Below, in pieces: positions 6,555 to 14,281 of a DNA stretch of 14,524 nt (its first letter is position 1; the number at the start of each line of letters is the position of its first letter). Position numbers and translations under genes: made by a program. Below the pieces are notes generated by a model. It was not told where the DNA came from. It worked only from the letters and a program-made list of their open reading frames with translations, and ran no database searches. Source of the stretch: Acidimicrobiales bacterium (lineage in GTDB: Bacteria > Actinomycetota > Acidimicrobiia > Acidimicrobiales > Palsa-688); contig JASHVH010000562.1 in the NCBI GenBank assembly GCA_030039575.1, positions 1 through 14,524 of the forward strand, written 5' to 3'.

Positions 6555-7475
6555 ATGGCAGAGTCGACAACCTCCCCGGCGCACAGCCGTTGCCTGCTTA
6601 CGGTTCATGCCCACCCCGACGACGAGTCGGAGTTCGGCGCCCCCACGGTGGCTCGTTATCACCAAGAAGGGGCGCGGACGGTGCTGGTGTGCTGTACGGA
6701 CGGAGGAAGCGGGCGTGTCCGTAACCCCGAGTTCGGGGCTGTTGGTGACCAGACGGACATGGTGCAGATCAGGCGCCAGGAACTGAAGGAGGCCGCCGCG
6801 ATCGTCGGTTATGACGTGGTCGTCAGGCTCGACTACCCGGACTCCGGCTCCGTCAACCTCAAAGAGCGCTCCCCAACGTGCTTTGCCCGCATCCCGCTCG
6901 AGGGACCGGTCAGCCGTCTTGTCGAGGTAATCAGGCGAGAACGACCTCAGGTCATCGTCACGTACCCGGACGACCAGCGCGTCTACCCCCACCCGGACCA
7001 CTGGAGGGCACACGAGGTCGCCTTGGCAGCGTTCGACGCTGCCGGCAGCAGCGAGGCGTACCCAGCCGCCGGGGAACCGTGGCAACCGCTCAAGCTCTAT
7101 TACACCTTCACCTCACGAGAGCGCCGGCACGTAATCAACGACAAGTACATGGCCCTCGGGATGGACGCGCCGTTCACGGCGCGCGAGGGAGCAGGGCTTC
7201 AGGGCCGCGGGGATCCCGAACTGGCGCCGAGCGAGGCGCGCGTCACCACACGGGTCGACGTCGCTGCGTTCGCCCACATATGGGTCGAGGCCATGCGGGT
7301 GCACCGCTGTCAGATAACGCCGGCGCTGGCAGAGACGCTGTCGGTCCCGCCGGAAGCCGTACCCGATATTTATGGCGTCGACGAGTACATCCTGGCCCGC
7401 GATTTAACCCAAGACGACGACGGTAGCCCCGTCGCCGAGGTCGACCTGTACGCCAGGGTGGACCTGGACGGGTGA
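6555..7475 (+). CDS. PIG-L family amidase/deacetylase, Mca-like
   Basis: 306 aa. I chose ATG 6555 because conserved sequence begins at about residue 13; the in-frame stretch from 6372 is not family-like. GGGG at 6544-6547 is a weak ribosome-binding site. Landmarks of mycothiol S-conjugate amidase (Mca) and MshB: AHPDDE (19-24, with zinc ligands H20 and D23), RRQELKEAAAIVG (73-85), HPDH (146-149, with H149 the third zinc-ligand candidate), AGEPWQPLKLYYTF and RVTTRVDVAAF. Mca, about 290-300 aa, cleaves the GlcN-cysteine amide bond of mycothiol conjugates in the cytoplasm during detoxification. It resembles Mca more than MshB in length and in the PLEGPVSRLVEVIRRERPQVIVTY stretch. Unusually, the position matching the mycothiol-recognising Lys of Mca is F27, so the substrate may be another glucosamine amide. 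It lies 96 nt before the peptide importer. Confidence 0.82.
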   Translation: MAESTTSPAHSRCLLTVHAHPDDESEFGAPTVARYHQEGARTVLVCCTDGGSGRVRNPEFGAVGDQTDMVQIRRQELKEAAAIVGYDVVVRLDYPDSGSVNLKERSPTCFARIPLEGPVSRLVEVIRRERPQVIVTYPDDQRVYPHPDHWRAHEVALAAFDAAGSSEAYPAAGEPWQPLKLYYTFTSRERRHVINDKYMALGMDAPFTAREGAGLQGRGDPELAPSEARVTTRVDVAAFAHIWVEAMRVHRCQITPALAETLSVPPEAVPDIYGVDEYILARDLTQDDDGSPVAEVDLYARVDLDG

Positions 7476-7509
7476 GCTTGGCCCGTGTGACGGTTCAGGC
7501 AGGGCGTCG

Positions 7510-7567
7510 TTCCTGAGCAGCCGTTCGGACGTAGGGTGAGGGACCGAGATGCAAGCTAGGGGAGGAG
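7510..7567 (+). promoter_or_regulatory. Leader of importer operon: weak promoter candidate and strong RBS
   Basis: GGAGGAG (7561-7567) is a near-perfect ribosome-binding site 4-6 nt before the binding-protein ATG, the strongest in the window, consistent with high output of the soluble component. TTCCTG (7510-7515) and TAGGGT (7532-7537) with a 16-nt spacer are a weak -35/-10 candidate. Transcription could equally continue from the PIG-L gene, since no terminator with a T tract is present in the 96-nt gap. Confidence 0.35.
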
Positions 7568-7571
7568 AAAG

Positions 7572-9299
7572 ATGAGACCTAATCATCGACTGGCATATAT
7601 GAGCTCGGTCGCCGTATCACTGACGGCCGTAGTTGCGGCTTATGGCACCTTTGGGGCCGGGGCCTCGGGCGCCAGCCCCGCCGGCAAACAGCCCAACGGC
7701 GCCTATGCCCCCGGCGGCACCCTCCAGGTCAGTATGGGTAGCCCTCCGGAGTCGCTTGACCCTCAGTTGGGTTATTCGAGCGAATCGGAAGAGGCCGACT
7801 GGCTCGTTTACACCCCTTTGCTCACCTACGCCCACAAGAGCGGCCTGGCCGGCGACACAGTCATCCCGGGCCTGGCCACCGCCCTTCCCACCGTGTCTGA
7901 CGGCGGGCTGACCTATACGGCCACACTGCGCAAGGGGCTCAAATACTCGAACGGAGTAGCCGTCAAGGCATCCGACTTCCCGTACACGATCGAACGGGAC
8001 CTCAAGGTGGGCTGGAGCGGCGACTCGTGGTACACCACTACCATCGTGGGTGCGGCCGCCTACCAGGCCGGCAAGGCGAAAACGATCAGCGGCATAAGCG
8101 CCGACGACGCCACTGGCCAGATCACCATCCACCTGATTTCCCCCTACGGGGCCTTTCAGAACATCCTCGCCTTTCCTTCGGCCGGCCTCGTGCCGAGCGG
8201 GACACCCATGACGGCGCTATCGGCCAACCCGCCACCGGGCGTGGGCGCCTACATGATCACCAAGGTGGTCCCGAACGTGTCCTTCACGCTCCAGAAGAAC
8301 CCGCTGTTCGCCGGCTTCCATATCCCGGGCATACCGGTCGGCTATGTCAATGCCGTCCAGGTCACCATCCAGACCAACGCCGACACCGAGGCCCAGGACG
8401 TGCTCAACAACACGAGCGACGAGTTCGACTGGGGCGACGTCCTTCCGCCTGCGTACGTGGCTCAGGTCGAGAGCCAGGCCAAGGACCGTTATACCCCTGA
8501 GACGCTGGCCGCCACCGACTTCTTCTGGCTGAACGACCGCCGGGCGCCCTTTAACAACATCCTGGCCCGGGAGGCGGCCAACCTGGCTATCAGCCGGGTG
8601 GCGCTGCAGCGGCTGGCCAGCGGCCAGATCACGCCGGCGTGCTATTACCTCCCGCCGAGCATCCCCGGCGCCGCCTCCGGGCCCTGCCCCATCGGCGCTC
8701 CGAGCGGCAACGGTTCGTTCTCGGCGGCCTCGTTAGGGTCACCAGCGGACATTGCCCTGGCGACCAAGCTAGTAACAAAGGCCGGGCTGGCCGGCACGCC
8801 GGTGACAGTATGGACCGAGGCCCGCCAGCCTTTCCAGGCTTTCGTGACCTACCTCAACTCGCAACTCAACGCCATCGGTTTCAAGTCGTCGATAAAGGTA
8901 CTAAGCAACGGCATTTACGACCCGACGATCGGCTCAGCCAAGGTCAACCCCCAGGCGGGATGGAGCGAGTGGTCGCAGGACTTCCCCAACCCGGGTGATT
9001 TTTACTTCGTGTTCGACGCCCGTTCGATCCTGCCCGAGAACAATGGGAACCTGGACCTGGTCGACGACCCGCACATCCAGTCGACGATCATTCGTCTCGA
9101 CAAAGTCCCGTCTAGCGACCTTCCCAGCGTGGATCCCCAGTGGTCGGCGCTCGAGAAGTACGTAGCCGGTAAGGACTACCAGATCAACTTCGGTTACGAA
9201 GTAAGCCCGTTCTTCCTGTCCGACCGGGTCGACTTCAAAACGGCTGTGTTCCAGCCCGTCTTTGGTGACGACTGGTCGACCTTCGAGCTGAAGAGCTAG
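7572..9299 (+). CDS. Peptide ABC importer, family 5 substrate-binding protein (DppA/OppA-like)
   Basis: 575 aa. Residues about 1-35 are a Sec signal peptide (NHR, a hydrophobic stretch, then small residues GAGASGAS), followed by a mature start YAPGGTLQVSMGSPPESLDP (45-64) typical of family 5 binding proteins. GGLTYTATLRKGLKYSNGVAVKASDF, GAYMITKVVPNVSFTLQKNP and the long alpha/beta C-terminal half also fit. It should capture a peptide or a similar solute outside the membrane and deliver it to the permeases. There is no Cys in the first 200 residues, so there is no lipobox; actinobacterial homologues are usually lipoproteins, and this one must be released or held by partners. It is the first gene of the importer operon and is separated from the permease gene by 124 nt with a large hairpin. 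The exact ligand cannot be read from the sequence. Confidence 0.9.
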   Translation: MRPNHRLAYMSSVAVSLTAVVAAYGTFGAGASGASPAGKQPNGAYAPGGTLQVSMGSPPESLDPQLGYSSESEEADWLVYTPLLTYAHKSGLAGDTVIPGLATALPTVSDGGLTYTATLRKGLKYSNGVAVKASDFPYTIERDLKVGWSGDSWYTTTIVGAAAYQAGKAKTISGISADDATGQITIHLISPYGAFQNILAFPSAGLVPSGTPMTALSANPPPGVGAYMITKVVPNVSFTLQKNPLFAGFHIPGIPVGYVNAVQVTIQTNADTEAQDVLNNTSDEFDWGDVLPPAYVAQVESQAKDRYTPETLAATDFFWLNDRRAPFNNILAREAANLAISRVALQRLASGQITPACYYLPPSIPGAASGPCPIGAPSGNGSFSAASLGSPADIALATKLVTKAGLAGTPVTVWTEARQPFQAFVTYLNSQLNAIGFKSSIKVLSNGIYDPTIGSAKVNPQAGWSEWSQDFPNPGDFYFVFDARSILPENNGNLDLVDDPHIQSTIIRLDKVPSSDLPSVDPQWSALEKYVAGKDYQINFGYEVSPFFLSDRVDFKTAVFQPVFGDDWSTFELKS

Positions 9300-9313
9300 T
9301 TACTAGTGCCGCA

Positions 9314-9406
9314 GCCGCCGCCCACCTTGGCTCGGTCGCCGTGAACAGAAACACAGCAATGGCTGGGCTTTTGAGCCATGACCACCGAGCCAGGGCCGGC
9401 GGAGGC
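9314..9406 (+). repeat. Large nested hairpin between binding-protein and permease genes
   Basis: Arms 9314-9336 and 9384-9406 pair over 23 positions. The inner part is a perfect 9-bp stem, TGGCTCGGT (9328-9336) with ACCGAGCCA (9384-9392). Ten further Watson-Crick pairs, one G-T pair and three mismatches extend it outward. The 47-nt loop holds a second hairpin, ATGGCT (9359-9364) with AGCCAT (9374-9379). There is no T tract. Such structures after binding-protein genes usually protect the upstream mRNA or dampen transcription into the membrane genes; that role here is inference. Confidence 0.7.
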
Positions 9407-9423
9407 GTCATTACCGTCCCCCG

Positions 9424-10473
9424 ATGACCCTGCGCGACACGGGCACCGGTCACGTGCCCGTCAACGAAAGCGCCGTGGGCGTCCTGGACGTCCCGGCAGA
9501 GCCGTACGCCGCCGGCGCCGCCACGTACCGCTTGGCGCTCCGGCGGCTGCGGCATAACCACAGAGCCATTGTCTTTGGCTCTCTTTTCGTCCTGGTTGTC
9601 GTCCTGTGCCTCCTGGCCCCGGTTTATGCCAGGTACATCGCCCACACCGGCCCGAACGTCCAGCACATTACCGAGGTGCTGGACATCAACGGCAAGTCGG
9701 TCGACGTCGTGTCGCTGACCGGTGTGCCGGTGGGGCCCACGTGGCACAGCAGGTTCTTCCTGGGTGCTGATGCAGACGGGCGTGACCTCGCCGTACGCCT
9801 ACTGTACGGTGGGCGGACCTCCCTGGCCATCGGGGTAATGGCGACGGCCATCACCATCGTCCTGGCCACCGTGCTCGGCCTGGTCGCGGGCTACTACGGC
9901 AAATGGACGGACGGCGTAATCTCCCGGGTGTTCGACATCGTCTGGGCGTACCCAGCCCTCTTGCTCGCCATTGCCCTGGGGGTGAGCCTGGCCACCGGAG
10001 GGATCAGTATCGGGCCCGTTCAGATAAACAGCGGCTCCATCCTGATCCCGACGCTGGTGATCGGGATCGTCTACGTCCCGTACGTCGCCCGGCCCATCCG
10101 CGGCGAGGTGCTGGCACTTCGGGAGCGAGAGTTCGTCGAGTCCGCCCGCGCCCTCGGGTTCAGCAACTTCCGGATAATGGCGAGCGAAATCCTCCCGAAC
10201 CTGACGTCCACCCTGATCGTCTTCGTCCCCCTTCAGTTGGCTCACTCCATAATCCTGGAGGCTGCGCTTTCTTTCCTCGGGGCCGGCGTCCAGCCCCCGG
10301 CGGCCTCGTGGGGGACGCTGCTGGCTTCGGGCGCACCGCTTTTCAACGTGGCGCCGTACCTTACGTTGGCGCCGGCGACCATGCTGGTGATCACCTGCCT
10401 GGGCATAAACGTCTTCGGTGACGGCCTGCGGGAGGCGCTGGACCCGCGGGCCACGGTGCGGACGGGCTACTGA
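9424..10473 (+). CDS. Peptide ABC importer permease, DppC/OppC type
   Basis: 349 aa, inner-membrane subunit. A long N-terminal cytoplasmic tail of about 47 residues leads to TM1 (about 48-68). An external segment with WHSRFFLGADADGRDLAVRLLYGGRTSL (107-134), the family signature for this class, is followed by TM segments near 135-157, 176-192, 205-222, 262-282 and 312-332. The EAA coupling motif that touches the ATPase is EFVESARALGFSNFRIMASEILPN (236-259). LSFLGAGVQPPAASWG and FGDGLREALDPR close the typical C-terminus. The ribosome-binding site is weak (a GGCGGAGG lies about 16 nt upstream). Its stop overlaps the next start by one base (TGATG). In many dpp/opp operons the B-type permease comes first; here the C-type does. 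Confidence 0.92.
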   Translation: MTLRDTGTGHVPVNESAVGVLDVPAEPYAAGAATYRLALRRLRHNHRAIVFGSLFVLVVVLCLLAPVYARYIAHTGPNVQHITEVLDINGKSVDVVSLTGVPVGPTWHSRFFLGADADGRDLAVRLLYGGRTSLAIGVMATAITIVLATVLGLVAGYYGKWTDGVISRVFDIVWAYPALLLAIALGVSLATGGISIGPVQINSGSILIPTLVIGIVYVPYVARPIRGEVLALREREFVESARALGFSNFRIMASEILPNLTSTLIVFVPLQLAHSIILEAALSFLGAGVQPPAASWGTLLASGAPLFNVAPYLTLAPATMLVITCLGINVFGDGLREALDPRATVRTGY

Positions 10474-11426
10474 TGGCGCGGTTCGTCCTGCGCAGGCTCG
10501 GGTCGGCGGTCCTGGTCCTGTTTGCCGTGAGCATCCTGACGTTCCTCATATTCGAGGTCATACCGAACGGCAACCCGGCTTTGCGGCTGGCGGGAAGGAC
10601 CGCCACGCCCGCGAACATCGCCGCGGTGGAGAGGATCTACGGTTTCAACAAGCCGGTTTACGTACAGTACGTGCGGACGATGGAGCAGATCTTCACTGGC
10701 AAGATCGTCTCGTACGCGACTGGGGTAAATGTCATATCTCAGTTGAAGCAGGCCCTGCCGGTGACCGCGTCGCTCGTGCTCGGCGCAGCCGTACTCTGGC
10801 TTTTCTTCGGCATCGTCCTCGGGTTGCTGGCGGGGCTACACGCCGGGAGCACGATCGACACCGGGATCAGTGCGCTGAACTTCCTCGGCATTTCAGCGCC
10901 CTCATTTGTCATCGGCTATGTCCTCATATACGTGTTCTCTTTCAAGCTCCACGTGTTCCCGTCCAGCGGTTACGTCGGGCTGGCCGACCCGCTCGGTTGG
11001 GCCTACCACCTGGCCATGCCCTGGGTCAGCCTCGCCATCCTCTACACGGGCATTTACTCGCAGGTTCTCCGGGCCAGCGTGGTCGACACGCTCAACGAAG
11101 ACTTCGTCCGCACCGCCAGGGCAAAGGGCCTTTCGCACCGGCAGGTAACCCTCCACCACGTCCTGCGCACGTCGCTGATCCCGGTTGTTTCCCTGAGCGG
11201 TCTCGACATCGCGGCCGTGCTCGGCGGCTCAGCCATCATCATCGAGGTCGTCTTCGACCTCCCCGGTATCGGTTACTACGCCAGCCAGTCGATCGGCGCC
11301 CTCGACGTGCCCCCGGTACTGGTTATAACCCTTTTCGGCGCCTTTGCCGTCGTTATCTTCTCGACCATCGCCGACGTTGTCTACGGGTTGCTTGACCCAC
11401 GCATCCGCGTGGCCGGATCTCGATGA
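10473..11426 (+). CDS. Peptide ABC importer permease, DppB/OppB type
   Basis: 317 aa, inner-membrane partner of the preceding permease. It opens with MARFVLRRLGSAVLVLFAVS, TM1 (about 9-30), the characteristic N-terminus of this family. An external loop with GRTATPANIAAVERIYGFNKPVYVQY (41-66) follows, then TM segments near 98-122, 137-158, 180-196, 238-262 and 281-305. The EAA motif is EDFVRTARAKGLSHRQVTLHHVLR (209-232), and the C-terminus is DVVYGLLDPRIRV. Translation is coupled at both ends: its ATG overlaps the upstream TGA by one base, and its TGA overlaps the next gene in ATGA (11423-11426). With the C-type permease it forms the translocation channel. Confidence 0.93.
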   Translation: MARFVLRRLGSAVLVLFAVSILTFLIFEVIPNGNPALRLAGRTATPANIAAVERIYGFNKPVYVQYVRTMEQIFTGKIVSYATGVNVISQLKQALPVTASLVLGAAVLWLFFGIVLGLLAGLHAGSTIDTGISALNFLGISAPSFVIGYVLIYVFSFKLHVFPSSGYVGLADPLGWAYHLAMPWVSLAILYTGIYSQVLRASVVDTLNEDFVRTARAKGLSHRQVTLHHVLRTSLIPVVSLSGLDIAAVLGGSAIIIEVVFDLPGIGYYASQSIGALDVPPVLVITLFGAFAVVIFSTIADVVYGLLDPRIRVAGSR

Positions 11427-12484
11427 CAGCACTGCTCGCAGTCGAGCACCTGCAAGTCGAGTTCCGGACCGAAGAGGGAGTCCTCCGTGCCGTCGACGAC
11501 GTCTCGTTCGAATTGCAGCGGGGCGAGTTGCTCGGGATCGTAGGCGAGTCCGGCTCCGGCAAGTCGGTTACCGCCATGACGATCATGGGGCTCACCCGAG
11601 GCCCCAACGCCAGCTTTTCGGGCCGGGCCGTGCTCGGCGACCTTGACCTCGTGACGGCCTCGGAACGTCAACTCGAGCGCGTCCGCGGCGGGAGGGTGGC
11701 CATGATCTTCCAGGACCCCATGACGGCGCTCAACCCGGTGCACCGGGTCGGAGACCAGATCGTCGAGCAGATCAGGGCGCACCAAAGCGAGAACCGCCGA
11801 GCGGCGATGGACCGGGCCGTCGACCTCCTCGACAGGGTCGGCATACCCCGGGCAAAAGAGCGGGCCCGGTCGTACCCCCACGAGTTCTCCGGCGGGATGC
11901 GCCAGCGCGTCATGATCGCCATGGCGCTTTCGTGCTCGCCGGAAATCCTAATTGCCGACGAGCCCACCACCGCGTTGGACGTTACGACGCAGGCCCAGAT
12001 CCTGGCCGAAATAGGGACTTTGCGAAAAGAACTCGGTGTCGGCGTCCTGCTCATAACCCACGACCTCGGCGTCATCGCCGACGTCGCCGACCGGGTGGTC
12101 GTGATGTACGCCGGGCAGGTGGTCGAGCAGGGCAGTCTCTCGGATATCTTCTACGACCCTCGGCACCCCTACACTTGGGGGTTGCTGGGGTCGGTCCCAC
12201 GGCTGGACGCGGACCGCCCCGAGCGCTTGCCGACCATCCCCGGCACCCCGCCCTCGTTGCTCCGGCGCCCCACCGGGTGCCGCTTCGCCCCTCGGTGCGC
12301 CTGGCGGTTCGAGGCTTGCAGCCGCCCTCCGGCGCTCAAAAGCGACGACCCGGAGACCGACGAGCATACGGGCCGTTGCTGGCTCGACCTCGATGTGGCG
12401 CGGGAGCGTCGCGTGGTTGGGGGGACGCTGGGGTTGCCCGTCGACGACAGGACGACAGCCGGTGGAGGTGCCGCCAACCCATGA
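11423..12484 (+). CDS. Peptide ABC importer ATPase, DppD/OppD type
   Basis: 353 aa cytoplasmic ATPase. Walker A GESGSGKS (41-48), Q-loop Q97 in MIFQDP, ABC signature FSGGMRQR (155-162), Walker B LIADEP (176-181) with catalytic E180, and H-loop H213 in ITHD are all intact, so it should hydrolyse ATP. The C-terminal oligopeptide-transporter extension is present: HPYTWGLLGSVPRLD and then GCRFAPRCAWRFEAC with Cys 286, 292 and 299, and a later Cys at 319, the four-Cys pattern reported to hold a [4Fe-4S] cluster in DppD-type proteins. It starts inside the permease stop (ATGA) and ends inside the start of the partner ATPase (ATGA 12481-12484). Confidence 0.94.
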   Translation: MTALLAVEHLQVEFRTEEGVLRAVDDVSFELQRGELLGIVGESGSGKSVTAMTIMGLTRGPNASFSGRAVLGDLDLVTASERQLERVRGGRVAMIFQDPMTALNPVHRVGDQIVEQIRAHQSENRRAAMDRAVDLLDRVGIPRAKERARSYPHEFSGGMRQRVMIAMALSCSPEILIADEPTTALDVTTQAQILAEIGTLRKELGVGVLLITHDLGVIADVADRVVVMYAGQVVEQGSLSDIFYDPRHPYTWGLLGSVPRLDADRPERLPTIPGTPPSLLRRPTGCRFAPRCAWRFEACSRPPALKSDDPETDEHTGRCWLDLDVARERRVVGGTLGLPVDDRTTAGGGAANP

Positions 12485-13581
12485 TGGTGCCGGCCACGAG
12501 CGCCGCGCCTCAGTCTGGGGCGCACGACAAAGTGCCTCTCCTCGAGCTCGAGCACCTCCAGATGTTGTTCCCGGCCCGGGCGGCTGCGTTTGGCGGCAAA
12601 CGCGGCCACGTGCACGCCGTCGACGACGTCAGCCTGGCTTTGGCGGAAGGGGAGACGCTCGGGCTGGTAGGGGAGTCGGGGTGCGGCAAGACGACGCTGG
12701 CCCGCTGTGCCGTCCGGCTGCTGGCACCGACGGCCGGGAAGGTCCGCTTCCGGGGGGCCGACATCACCTCGCTCGGCCCCCGGGCCATGCGGCCCTACCG
12801 CAAGCACATGCAGATCGTGTTCCAGGACCCTCAAGGGTCGCTCAACCCGAGGAAGCGCGTTCGCCAGATCATCGGCGCCGCCCTGGAACTGAGCGCGGGC
12901 GGGTCGGGTGACGACCGCCTGCGCATGCTCCTGGACCAGGTCGGGCTCAACCCTGAGCACGCCAACCGGTTCCCTCACGAGTTCTCGGGCGGGCAGCGCC
13001 AGCGCATCGGGGTCGCCCGCGCCCTCGCTGTCGACCCGCAACTCATAGTGCTGGACGAGCCGGTGTCCGCCCTGGACGTGTCTATCCAGGCCCAGGTGGT
13101 CAACCTGCTCGACGACCTCCAGGACGAGTTCGGCCTGTCGTACATCTTCGTGGCTCACGACTTGAGCGTGGTGCGCCATGTCTCCGACCGGATCGCCGTG
13201 ATGTACCTGGGCAAGGTCGTAGAACTGTCCCCGGCCGAAGAGCTCTACCGCCGGCCCGTCCACCCCTACACGCTCGGCCTTCTAGGGTCCATCCCTATCC
13301 CGGACCCGGTAGTGAGCCGGTCCCGGCCGAGGCAGCTCCCACGTGGTGAGCTCCCGAGCCCGATCGACCCGCCCGCGGGTTGCAGGTTCCACACCCGGTG
13401 CCCAGGCGCCACTGACATATGCCGTGAGGTCGAACCACCGCTAACGCTTTACCCGGGCGGGCACGAGGCGGCCTGTCACCATCCCCTGAACGTGAGCTCT
13501 TCCGACATCGCCGGCGCCGTTCGCAGCCCGGCCGCGTCCCGTTCGTCCGGCTCAGTTGTCCCGGTCCCCCCAGGCGGCTAG
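12481..13581 (+). CDS. Peptide ABC importer ATPase, DppF/OppF type
   Basis: 366 aa. ATG 12481 lies in ATGA with the upstream stop; an in-frame open region extends further 5' to 11932 but runs through the dppD-type gene in another frame and is not real. A second ATG at 12484 is possible. Walker A GESGCGKT (64-71), Q-loop Q115 in VFQDP, signature FSGGQRQR (168-175), Walker B LIVLDEP (188-194) with E193, and H-loop H226 in VAHD are all intact. The C-terminal PAGCRFHTRCPGATDIC gives Cys 301, 307 and 314, with Cys 332 completing the four-Cys set. It forms the ATPase heterodimer with the DppD-type subunit that drives peptide import. It is the last gene of the operon and converges on the secreted-protein gene 33 nt away. 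Confidence 0.94.
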   Translation: MMVPATSAAPQSGAHDKVPLLELEHLQMLFPARAAAFGGKRGHVHAVDDVSLALAEGETLGLVGESGCGKTTLARCAVRLLAPTAGKVRFRGADITSLGPRAMRPYRKHMQIVFQDPQGSLNPRKRVRQIIGAALELSAGGSGDDRLRMLLDQVGLNPEHANRFPHEFSGGQRQRIGVARALAVDPQLIVLDEPVSALDVSIQAQVVNLLDDLQDEFGLSYIFVAHDLSVVRHVSDRIAVMYLGKVVELSPAEELYRRPVHPYTLGLLGSIPIPDPVVSRSRPRQLPRGELPSPIDPPAGCRFHTRCPGATDICREVEPPLTLYPGGHEAACHHPLNVSSSDIAGAVRSPAASRSSGSVVPVPPGG

Positions 13582-13592
13582 AGGGTCGAGAA

Positions 13593-13614
13593 GGGTGCCC
13601 CTAAAGGGCTACCC
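13593..13614. terminator. Possible bidirectional terminator between convergent genes
   Basis: GGGTGCCC (13593-13600) pairs with GGGCTACCC (13606-13614) through an 8-bp stem with one bulged T and a 5-nt CTAAA loop. It fills the 33-nt gap between the importer's last stop and the opposing gene's stop. There is no T tract on either strand, so termination would be weak or factor-assisted. Confidence 0.42.
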
Positions 13615-14259
13615 CTACCAGTGCCAGGTGGTTTCTACCGAGTGAGCGGTGTTCTGGTCCCCGGCGAGGCTGGTGCCAGAGAAGGTGACCACATAGAGAT
13701 GTGTGCCATGCTCGGCGTAAAACTGCAGGCCGTGGACAGCGACGGCGCGCGAGCCCTCCTTCAACTTCACCTGGTAGCTGACCTGGACGACCTGGCCCAG
13801 AGGTAGGTGGGGGGACGTCACTTTCAACTGCGTGGCGCCTGCTTCGCCCAGCGTGACCTTGACCTCAGCGGACATGAGCGAGATGAACGCCGAACCCGTT
13901 GGGACACCTGTCGTGGAGGTGACCCCGATGTTCAAATTGGGGAAGAAACCATTGGAAACGGGGCCGACGGCGAACACTTTCAGCCCCTTTTTGCTGGCCT
14001 GGACTGCTTGCTGGTCGAGGACGTTCTCCAGCGAGGGGTCGCTCTTGGTGGCCTGGCTGATGATGGCGCCGATGTCGCTCGAGTCGAGAGGGATCTCCGT
14101 CCATTTCGCTGGGAGCGAGAAGGAGAAGCCGTACTGGGTCGACTTTACGGTCACGGCGCCGGCCGGGGCAGCCAATGCCGTCGATATGCCGAGAGCCACG
14201 CCAAGCACGGGCACGAACCGCCTGGGACTAGATCGCCACACCTGGGGGCCCCCTGTCAT
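13615..14259 (-). CDS. Secreted protein of unknown function, PsbP/DUF1795-like start
   Basis: 214 aa from ATG 14257-14259. RSSPRR, a hydrophobic core VPVLGVALGISTALA and APAGA form a signal peptide ending near residue 35, so the mature part should be extracytoplasmic; there is no lipobox Cys. The mature start YGFSFSLPAKWTEIPLD resembles the opening strands of PsbP/DUF1795-type domains (Y.F.F.LP..W), which form a single compact alpha/beta unit. I see no catalytic motif and no Cys at all. The ATG lacks a clear Shine-Dalgarno; GTG 14239-14241 (residue 7) has AGGGGG 7 nt upstream and would also keep the signal peptide, so it is a real alternative start. A promoter candidate sits 23-50 nt before the ATG. 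Function unknown; a solute-binding or envelope role would be guesswork. Confidence 0.68.
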   Translation of the reverse strand: MTGGPQVWRSSPRRFVPVLGVALGISTALAAPAGAVTVKSTQYGFSFSLPAKWTEIPLDSSDIGAIISQATKSDPSLENVLDQQAVQASKKGLKVFAVGPVSNGFFPNLNIGVTSTTGVPTGSAFISLMSAEVKVTLGEAGATQLKVTSPHLPLGQVVQVSYQVKLKEGSRAVAVHGLQFYAEHGTHLYVVTFSGTSLAGDQNTAHSVETTWHW

Positions 14260-14281
14260 TTACGCCGTCCGGACCCCGCTT

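Noticed and set aside
5890..6786. A 298-codon open frame on the plus strand
   Set aside because: It lies antisense to the RHH gene and out of frame with the PIG-L gene, crosses the hairpin, and shows no recognisable domain.
7486..7525. Imperfect hairpin TCAGG / CCTGA between the PIG-L gene and the importer
   Set aside because: The 5-bp stem has a long loop and no T tract; it is no better than expected by chance.
11932..12480. Long 5' extension of the DppF-type ATPase
   Set aside because: It is the out-of-frame reading of the DppD-type gene; the ATGA overlap at 12481 gives the natural start.
12169..13263. A 364-codon open frame on the minus strand
   Set aside because: It is antisense to two ABC ATPase genes with intact motifs; such frames are expected in high-GC DNA and its product (His/Val/Asp/Arg-rich) shows no domain.
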